Shown: piece by piece, positions 58,503 to 64,000 of the stretch | How positions within the stretch are numbered: position 1 is the stretch's first letter | Layout of the letters: every line of letters starts with the position of its first letter | NCBI GenBank assembly: GCA_051859505.1 | Contig: JBHYFN010000010.1 | Span: 1 to 64,000, forward strand | From: JAFIEN01 sp051859505 | Lineage (GTDB): Bacteria; Pseudomonadota; Alphaproteobacteria; Rhodobacterales; Rhodobacteraceae | DNA: 64,000 nt | Direction of reading: 5' to 3' | The notes under the pieces: generated by a model | Told to the model about the DNA's origin: nothing | The model's database searches: none | Seen by the model: the letters and a program-made list of their open reading frames with translations, nothing else | Translations under genes and position numbers: made by a program

Positions 58503-59231
58503 ATGAGCAGCCCCGACAGACCGGACCAGCCCCCCGCCCCCCCTGCCCGCGAATGGCGCAACTTCTATGGCCGCCGCCACGGCAAGGGCCTGCGCCCGCG
58601 CCAGCGCGACCACCTCGAGAGCGATCTTGCCGCCCTCTCGCCCGGTCCCGTCAGCCATGAGGAAAACCCGGAGCGCCGGCCGCTGGACCTTGGCGCCCTG
58701 TTCGGCGGCAGGCCGGTCTGGCTCGAGATCGGCTTTGGCGGGGGCGAGCATATGGTGCATATGGCCGCCCGCTATCCCGAGATCGGCCTGATCGGGGCCG
58801 AGCCCTATGTCAACGGCGTGGCGATGCTTCTGGGCAAGATCCGGGCGGCGGGGGTTGCGAACCTTGCCATCCATCCCGGCGATGTGCGCGACCTCTTCGA
58901 CGTGTTGCCAGAGGGCAGCATCGCGCGGGCCTTCCTCAACTATCCCGACCCCTGGCCCAAGGCCCGCCACCACCGCCGCCGCTTTGTGACGCCGCAGTAT
59001 CTTGGGCCGCTGGCCCGCGTCATGGCGCCCGGTGCGGCGCTGCGGGTGGCGACCGATATCCCCGACTATGTGCGCCAGACGCTGGAAGAGGTGCCGCAGG
59101 CCGGTTTCACCCGCCTCGAACACCCCGACGATCAGCCCTGGGAGGATTGGCCCTCGACCCGCTACGAGCAGAAGGCGCTGCGCGAAGGGCGCCGGCCGCA
59201 TTACCTGACCTTCCTGCGCGCGGCGGGCTAG
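58503..59231 (+). CDS. trmB: tRNA (guanine-N7-)-methyltransferase
   Basis: A 242-residue TrmB protein. The SAM site WLEIGFGGGEHMVHMAARYP lies near 75-94, ARAFLNYPDPWPKARHHRRR near 140-160 (the NFPDPW-type motif), and a C-terminal TRYEQKALREGR, all family hallmarks. It makes m7G46 in tRNA. Its stop overlaps the end of the convergent SDR gene by 4 bases. Confidence 0.94.
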   Translation: MSSPDRPDQPPAPPAREWRNFYGRRHGKGLRPRQRDHLESDLAALSPGPVSHEENPERRPLDLGALFGGRPVWLEIGFGGGEHMVHMAARYPEIGLIGAEPYVNGVAMLLGKIRAAGVANLAIHPGDVRDLFDVLPEGSIARAFLNYPDPWPKARHHRRRFVTPQYLGPLARVMAPGAALRVATDIPDYVRQTLEEVPQAGFTRLEHPDDQPWEDWPSTRYEQKALREGRRPHYLTFLRAAG

Positions 59232-59899
59232 AAGGGCAGAGGCTGGCCCTGCCAATCCTCGAAACAGCCGGTGGTTGCCAGTGTCAGGGCGTCGATCCGC
59301 GCGAGAAGCCCCTCAGCGGACTCGGCGGGGGATATCGCCGCGCCCGCCCCGCCCATATCCGTGCGCACCCAGCCCGGATGATAGATCCCGACCGCGATGC
59401 CCCGCGGCGCAAGGTCACTCGCCAGGTTGCGGCCAAGGTTCAGCACGGCTGCCTTGGTCGCGCGGTAGATGTAGCTGCCCCCCGGCGCCCGCGCGCTGCT
59501 GCCCATCTGGGAAGAGAGGATCGCGATCCTCGCCCCTTGCGCGGCGCTCAGGTTGGGCAGAAGGCTTTGAACCCCAAGGAAAACCCCCGTCACATTGGTG
59601 GCGAACCCCTCGGCCCAGAGAGCGGGGTCATGGGCGGGGTCATGGCCGGGGTCATGGCCGTCCTCGAGCCCGCGGCCCCGGTCGGGATAGATCCCGGCAT
59701 TGCAGACCAGGACCGAGATCGGCCTGCCCTCCAGCCGGTCCGCCAGGGCCCGATGCGCGGCCGGGTCGGTCACATCAAGCGGCAGGAGGTCGCCCGAAGG
59801 CCGCCGCGCCGTGCCCAGCGCCTCGTGCCCCGCGGCACGCGCCGCTGCCAGCAGTGCGGCCCCCACGCCGCGATTGGCCCCGGTGATCAGCATCGTCAT
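59228..59899 (-). CDS. SDR-family oxidoreductase
   Basis: A 223-residue short-chain dehydrogenase. The nucleotide loop TGANRGVGAALLAAA lies near 6-20, the active-site Tyr-x3-Lys in YIYRATKAAVL near 145, and the tail YHPGWVRTDMGG is typical of the C-factor/YciK-like subgroup. A GHDP-GHDP-AHDP repeat near residues 80-92 comes from a 12-base DNA repeat and is not part of the fold. The ATG overlaps the stop of the DUF1178 gene (TGATG). The substrate is unknown. Confidence 0.83.
   Translation of the reverse strand: MTMLITGANRGVGAALLAAARAAGHEALGTARRPSGDLLPLDVTDPAAHRALADRLEGRPISVLVCNAGIYPDRGRGLEDGHDPGHDPAHDPALWAEGFATNVTGVFLGVQSLLPNLSAAQGARIAILSSQMGSSARAPGGSYIYRATKAAVLNLGRNLASDLAPRGIAVGIYHPGWVRTDMGGAGAAISPAESAEGLLARIDALTLATTGCFEDWQGQPLPF
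59625..59660 (-). repeat. 12-base tandem repeat within the SDR gene
   Basis: Three copies of GGGGTCATGGCC on the plus strand (the first differs at one base). On the coding strand they give His-Asp-Pro-Gly/Ala repeats in a surface loop. Unit length keeps the frame. Confidence 0.85.
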
Positions 59900-60348
59900 C
59901 AGTTCGTTCGGGCCTTGGGAAGGAAGGGCAAGGGGGCGACCTCGATGCCGTCCTCGATCAGCTTGCGCGCCTCATCCAGTGCCGCCTCGCCATAGATCGG
60001 GCGCTCGGGCGCCTCGCCGGCGTGGATGGCGCGGGCCTCGGCCGCGAAGGACAGGCCGACGTAATCGGCATTCTCCTCGATCCGGCGGCGCAGTTCGGCC
60101 AGTGCTGCGGCCTGGCGTGCGGCCTCGGATCCCGGCGGCGGGGCGGGCGCGGGCAGATCGGCCAGCCGCGCCGGGGCAGAGGCTTCGTGCCGGACGGCGG
60201 GGGCCATCAGCATCTTGCGCACCTCGGTCGTGCCACAGATCGCGCAGCTGACCTGCCCGGCGGCGGCCAGCTTGTCGAAGGCCTCGCCCGACTGGAACCA
60301 GCTTTCGAATTCATGCCCCTGGTCACAGGAAAGGGAATAGCGGATCAT
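59899..60348 (-). CDS. DUF1178 family protein
   Basis: A 149-residue protein. The N-terminus MIRYSLSCDQGHEFESWFQS and VSCAICGTTEVRKMLMAP (33-50) give a Cys-x-x-His / Cys-x-x-Cys pattern that probably binds zinc; the middle is Pro/Ala-rich; the C-terminus (ALDEARKLIEDGIEVAPLPF) is the conserved DUF1178 tail. Function unknown. It is common in Alphaproteobacteria and is coupled to the downstream SDR gene. Confidence 0.9.
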   Translation of the reverse strand: MIRYSLSCDQGHEFESWFQSGEAFDKLAAAGQVSCAICGTTEVRKMLMAPAVRHEASAPARLADLPAPAPPPGSEAARQAAALAELRRRIEENADYVGLSFAAEARAIHAGEAPERPIYGEAALDEARKLIEDGIEVAPLPFLPKARTN

Positions 60349-60506
60349 CGGCCCCGATCACTCTGCTGACACCCGCACCGGGTGCTGGCTGAGCAGGATA
60401 GAGGCTCTGGGGCCAGAGGCAAGGGCGGCCGCGATGCTGGCAAGGGCGGATTTCGGCGCTATCTTCCGGCGGGAGCACGACAGGAGGACCACAGGAGGAC
60501 CGCAGA

Positions 60507-61073
60507 ATGGCAACGCGACGCGCCCTGATGCAGACACTGGCCGCGGCCACGGCGCTTGCCGTGGCGCGCCCCTCGATCGGCCTTGGCATGATGGCCGAGG
60601 GGGGCGGGCGGTTCGATTTCCGCTTCGCCTCGATCGACGGGGGCGAGATCGGGTTTGGCGACTGGACCGGCCGCCCGGTTCTGGTGGTCAACACCGCCTC
60701 GCTTTGCGCCTTCACCCGGCAATATGACGGGCTGCAGGCGCTTTATGACCGCTACCGCGACCGGGGGCTCGTGGTTCTGGCGGTGCCCTCGGACGATTTC
60801 GGGCAGGAGCTGGGATCGGAAGAGGCGGTGCGCGATTTCTGCGAGATGTCCTTCGGCCTTGACCTGCCGATGACGACGATCACAGCCGTGACCGGGCCCG
60901 AGGCGCATCCGCTGTTCCTTTGGCTGGCGCGCGAGGCGGGGTTCGTGCCGCGCTGGAATTTCAACAAGGCGCTGATCGGCGCGGACGGGACGGTGCTGGG
61001 CACCTGGGGATCGCGCGACGATCCGATGGGGCGGTCGATCACCGGGGCGGTGGAGGCCGCGCTTGGCCTTTGA
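60507..61073 (+). CDS. Glutathione peroxidase-family protein with Tat-like signal
   Basis: A 188-residue thioredoxin-fold protein. The N-terminus MATRRALMQTLAAATALAVA has a twin-arginine-like start, suggesting export. The active site is VVNTASLCAFTRQYDGLQAL (Cys near residue 67, normally NVASKCGFT), with FGQELGS and WNFNKALI giving the Gln and Trp/Asn of the catalytic set. It would reduce hydroperoxides, more likely with thioredoxin-type donors. It overlaps the next gene by 11 bases. Confidence 0.85.
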   Translation: MATRRALMQTLAAATALAVARPSIGLGMMAEGGGRFDFRFASIDGGEIGFGDWTGRPVLVVNTASLCAFTRQYDGLQALYDRYRDRGLVVLAVPSDDFGQELGSEEAVRDFCEMSFGLDLPMTTITAVTGPEAHPLFLWLAREAGFVPRWNFNKALIGADGTVLGTWGSRDDPMGRSITGAVEAALGL

Positions 61074-62211
61074 CGCCACCAAGGGGCAAACCACGGGGCC
61101 GCAGTTCATCGGCTCCGAGATCTACCGCCGGTCCAGCTATGGCGGGGCGCATCCGCTGCGGATCCCGCGCGTCTCGACCGTGATCGACCTCGCGCGCGCG
61201 ATGGGCTGGTTCGGCCCCGGCGCCTATGTGACCAGCCCCCGCGCCAAGCCCGCGGCGCTCTCCGCCTTTCACACCCCCGCCTATATCGCCGCCCTGCAGC
61301 GGGCCGAGGCGGACCAGGCCGTGCCCGACGCCGTCCGGGCGCGCCACCATATCGGCACCATGGCCAACCCCGTCTTCCCCGAGATGTTCCGCCGCCCCGC
61401 CACCTCGGCCGGCGGCGCCATCCTTGCCGGAGAGATGCTGGCCCAAGGCGGCACGATCTTTGCCCCCGCCGCGGGCACTCATCACGGGATGCCGGACCGG
61501 GCCAGCGGCTTTTGCTATTTCAACGATCCCGTTCTGGCGATCCTGTCGCTGCGGGCGCGCGGCTTGGGGCGGATCGCCTATGTCGATATCGACGCCCATC
61601 ACGGCGACGGGGTGGAAGCCGCCTTTGCGAAGGATCCCGAGACGCTGCTGATCTCGGTCCATGAGGAAAACCGTTGGCCCCGCACCGGCCGGCTCGAGGA
61701 TCGGGGGATCGGTCAGGTCTTCAACCTGCCGGTGCCGCGGGGGTTGCAGGACGATGACATGGCCCGGATCCGCGACCGGCTGATCCTGCCCGCCGTCACC
61801 GCCTTCCGGCCCGAGGCTTTGGTACTGCAATGCGGGGCGGATGCGGTGCTTGAGGATCCGCAATCGCGGCTGGCGCTGTCGAACAACGCCCATTGGGGGA
61901 TCGTCGCGGCCCTGCGCAGCCTTGCGCCGCGCTATCTGGTGCTGGGCGGGGGCGGCTACAACCCCTGGTCGGTGGGCCGGCTCTGGGCCGGGGTCTGGGC
62001 CGTGCTGGCCGGGCACGAGATCCCCGACCCCCTGCCCGCCCCCGCGCAAGAGGTTCTGCGCGCCCTCAGCTGGGAGGGGCAGAAGCGCTTTGCCCAACCG
62101 CCCGAGCCCTGGATCACCACCCTGCGCGACCCGCCCCGCCCCGGCCGCCCCTGCCCCGAGCTGCCCCCCCGGCTGGACCAGCTTGCGGCGCGGATCCGGT
62201 CCGCCCTCTGA
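61063..62211 (+). CDS. Histone deacetylase/AcuC family protein
   Basis: A 382-residue deacetylase-fold protein. It carries GTHHGMPDRASGFCYFND near 144-161 with the paired histidines, VDIDAHHGDGVEAAF near 182 with the zinc Asp/His, LQCGADAVLEDP near 256 with the third ligand, and LGGGGYNPW. Bacterial members deacetylate acetyl-CoA synthetase (AcuC) or acetylpolyamines. The start is a TTG at 61063, backed by GGAGG 6 bases upstream and placed inside the end of the peroxidase gene. Confidence 0.88.
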   Translation: MAFDATKGQTTGPQFIGSEIYRRSSYGGAHPLRIPRVSTVIDLARAMGWFGPGAYVTSPRAKPAALSAFHTPAYIAALQRAEADQAVPDAVRARHHIGTMANPVFPEMFRRPATSAGGAILAGEMLAQGGTIFAPAAGTHHGMPDRASGFCYFNDPVLAILSLRARGLGRIAYVDIDAHHGDGVEAAFAKDPETLLISVHEENRWPRTGRLEDRGIGQVFNLPVPRGLQDDDMARIRDRLILPAVTAFRPEALVLQCGADAVLEDPQSRLALSNNAHWGIVAALRSLAPRYLVLGGGGYNPWSVGRLWAGVWAVLAGHEIPDPLPAPAQEVLRALSWEGQKRFAQPPEPWITTLRDPPRPGRPCPELPPRLDQLAARIRSAL

Positions 62212-62361
62212 GGCGCGGGCCATCTCGGCCAGAGGCTCCGGCAGGCCCCGAGACCCTGAATTCCATCGCTACGGGCTTGCCTCGCCTCGGGTAGGCGGTG
62301 ATACAGGTTTCCGACCCCGCCGCTCTGCAACGGGCGCCGGGCCATTCTGTGGGAGGAAGTG

Positions 62362-63108
62362 ATGAACCGGATCGACCTTGACGGCCAGGTCGCCGTCGTG
62401 ACGGGGGGTGCGCAGGGGATCGGGCTGGCGGTGGCGCGCAGGCTGCTGGCCTCGGGCGCTTCGGTCAGCCTCTGGGACATGCGGGCCAATCTCCTGGAGA
62501 CGGCGGTGGCCGCACTCGGGGCCGGGGCAAGCGCGATCACCGTCGACATCGCCGATCCCGAGGCCGTCGCCGCCGCCGCGGCCGAGGTCGAAAAGACGCT
62601 GGGCAGCCTCGACATCCTGGTGCATTCCGCCGGGATCGCCGGCAAGAACGCGCCGCTTGACGCCTATGAGATCGAGGAATGGCGCCGCGTGATCGAGATC
62701 GACCTGAACGGCACCTTCTATGTCAACCGCGCGGTGCTGGCCGGGATGAAGGCGCGCAATTACGGGCGGATCGTCAATATCGCCTCGGTCGCCGGCAAGG
62801 AGGGCAATCCCAATGCCAGCGCCTATGCCGCCGCAAAGGCGGGCGTGATCGGGTTGACCAAGGCGGTGGGCAAGGAATGCGCGGGCCATGACATCGCGAT
62901 CAACGCCGTCACCCCCGCCACCGCCAAGACCGCGATCCTTGATGAACTGACCCCCGAATTCATCGACTACATGCTCAGCCGCATCCCCCGCGGCCGCTTC
63001 CTCGAGGTCGAGGAGGCCGCAAGCATGATCGCCTGGCTGGTCAGCCGCGAGAACAGCTTTACCACCGCATCCGTCTTTGACCTGTCCGGAGGGAGGGCCA
63101 CCTATTGA
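62362..63108 (+). CDS. SDR-family dehydrogenase, possibly 2-keto-3-deoxy-L-fuconate dehydrogenase
   Basis: A 248-residue classical SDR. TGGAQGIGLAVARRL lies near 13-27, Ser/Tyr/Lys in NIASVAGKEGNPNASAYAAA near 135-155, and the tail FTTASVFDLSGGRATY is conserved in sugar-acid dehydrogenases. The ATG at 62362 has GGGAGG 7 bases upstream. An aldo-keto reductase of the L-fucose dehydrogenase type follows at once, which suggests an oxidative L-fucose (or related sugar) route; this is inferred from the pair. Confidence 0.82.
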   Translation: MNRIDLDGQVAVVTGGAQGIGLAVARRLLASGASVSLWDMRANLLETAVAALGAGASAITVDIADPEAVAAAAAEVEKTLGSLDILVHSAGIAGKNAPLDAYEIEEWRRVIEIDLNGTFYVNRAVLAGMKARNYGRIVNIASVAGKEGNPNASAYAAAKAGVIGLTKAVGKECAGHDIAINAVTPATAKTAILDELTPEFIDYMLSRIPRGRFLEVEEAASMIAWLVSRENSFTTASVFDLSGGRATY

Positions 63109-64000
63109 CCGCCGCCATTCCGCAAAACCGCATCGGCCGGACCGCGCTGTCCCTGCCCGAGATCGGGATGGGCGTCGCTCATCTGGGCGGGATGTATGGG
63201 TTCGTGCCCTCCGAGCAGTCGCGCGCCACCTTGCAGGCCGCCTGGGACGGCGGCATCCGCTTCTACGACACCGCGCCGTGGTACGGGCGCGGCCTGTCCG
63301 AACATCGGTTGGGCGATTTCCTGATCGACAAGCCGCGGGACGAGGTTCTTCTGACCACCAAGATCGGCCGCTGCCTCGTCCGCCCCGAGGATCCCGCAAG
63401 CTTTGACAAGACCCCCTGGAGCGGCGGGCTGAATTTCGACATCCGGTTTTCCTACAGCTACGACGCGGTGATGCGGTCCTACGAGGACAGCCTGCAGCGG
63501 CTGGCCACCGACCGGATCGACGCGCTGCTGATCCACGATCCCGATCCGGGGGTCCATGGGGCCGACTTCGCCACCCGGATGCAGGAGCTTGAGAGCGGCG
63601 GGATCAAGGCGCTGGAGGAACTCAAGCGCGCGGGCCATATCCAGGCCATCGGCATGGGCATCAATACCGAGGCCGCGCTGACCGAGGTCGTGCCGCGGGT
63701 GCCGCTTGACCTGTTGATCGTGGCGATGCCCTATACGCTGCTTGACCAGTCCGCCTTGCCGACGATGGCCTGGCTGCAGGATCAGGGCACCTCCGTCATC
63801 ATCGGGGCGCCCTATGCCTCGGGCATCCTCGTGACCGGCCCGGTGCCCGGCGCGCGCTATGCCTATCAGCCCGCGCCCGAGGCGATGATGGACAAGGCCC
63901 GCCGGATCGAGGCGGTCTGCAAGGCGCATGACGTGGCCCTGCCGGCCGCGGCCTTGCGCTTTTGCCTGGCCCATCCGGCGGTGGCGGCGATCATCCCCGG
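63105..64000 (+). CDS. Aldo/keto reductase, L-fucose dehydrogenase-like, partial
   Basis: It runs off the window end; 298 codons are visible. It starts at a TTG overlapping the SDR stop (TTGA), with GAGGG upstream; the next residues TAAIPQNRIGRTALSLPE match AKR N-termini. Catalytic tetrad residues can be seen in RFYDTAPWYG (Asp, Tyr near 48-53), LLTTKIGR (Lys) and LLIHDPD (His). Long insert SFDKTPWSGGLNFDIRFSYS and the DPDPG loop are typical of D-threo-aldose/L-fucose 1-dehydrogenases. It acts with the preceding SDR. Confidence 0.83.
   Translation, partial: MTAAIPQNRIGRTALSLPEIGMGVAHLGGMYGFVPSEQSRATLQAAWDGGIRFYDTAPWYGRGLSEHRLGDFLIDKPRDEVLLTTKIGRCLVRPEDPASFDKTPWSGGLNFDIRFSYSYDAVMRSYEDSLQRLATDRIDALLIHDPDPGVHGADFATRMQELESGGIKALEELKRAGHIQAIGMGINTEAALTEVVPRVPLDLLIVAMPYTLLDQSALPTMAWLQDQGTSVIIGAPYASGILVTGPVPGARYAYQPAPEAMMDKARRIEAVCKAHDVALPAAALRFCLAHPAVAAIIP

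Noticed and set aside
1..64000. tRNA, rRNA, phage or insertion-sequence genes
   Set aside because: None was recognised when reading both strands; the gaps between genes are under 300 bases and do not show cloverleaf or transposase features. Small RNAs cannot be excluded by eye.

Overview
The window looks like chromosomal DNA of a member of the Rhodobacterales (Rhodobacteraceae/Paracoccaceae). It is uniformly GC-rich with strong GC3 bias. The gene content is typical of that group: soxBDAG sarcosine oxidase, a GcvT-fused dimethylglycine dehydrogenase-like enzyme, surE-pcm-nlpD, a DUF1178 protein and many ABC solute transporters. No rRNA, tRNA, CRISPR array, transposase or phage gene was seen, and no gene-free gap exceeds 300 bases.

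Layout. 1-11282: an SLC13-type carrier cut by the window edge, a TPP enzyme resembling 5-guanidino-2-oxopentanoate decarboxylase, and a minus-strand set (XRE-cupin regulator, amidohydrolase, polyamine-type ABC transporter, amidase) that probably handles polyamine or guanidino compounds. 11358-16418: soxB-D-A-G. 16666-21468: nlpD, pcm, surE and ilvD. 21654-23335: a phosphatase and a lipid A-type acyltransferase. 23485-30881: a cell-surface sugar locus with nonulosonate synthase, NeuC-type epimerase, CMP-transferase, two other glycosyltransferases and two adjacent divergent GT30 (Kdo transferase-like) genes. 31136-36323: TetR regulator with an RND efflux adaptor and pump. 36513-45642: a betaine-type ABC transporter with a double-length permease, two small-molecule kinases, the dimethylglycine dehydrogenase-like enzyme and a methyltransferase. 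45736-46137: a low-GC orphan gene. 46190-58471: a divergent catabolic island, with GntR and HMG-CoA lyase on one side and CaiB CoA-transferase, HTH/coiled-coil protein, HyuA, HyuB, cysteine hydrolase and ribose-type ABC transporter on the other. 58503-64000: trmB, SDR, DUF1178, glutathione peroxidase, histone deacetylase family, then an SDR/aldo-keto reductase pair that runs off the end.

Metabolic theme. Several modules could feed sarcosine. The transporter/dimethylglycine dehydrogenase-like set could supply it from betaine. HyuAB plus the N-carbamoylsarcosine-amidase-like enzyme could supply it from N-methylhydantoin-type compounds. SoxBDAG would oxidise it. The substrates are inferred from families and context, not proven.

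The most unusual signals are non-coding. One is a modular intergenic element (four copies) whose central hairpins change sequence but keep pairing. The other is a family of short AT-rich perfect palindromes, mostly just after stop codons. Two of these palindromes lie in frame inside one GT30 coding sequence.
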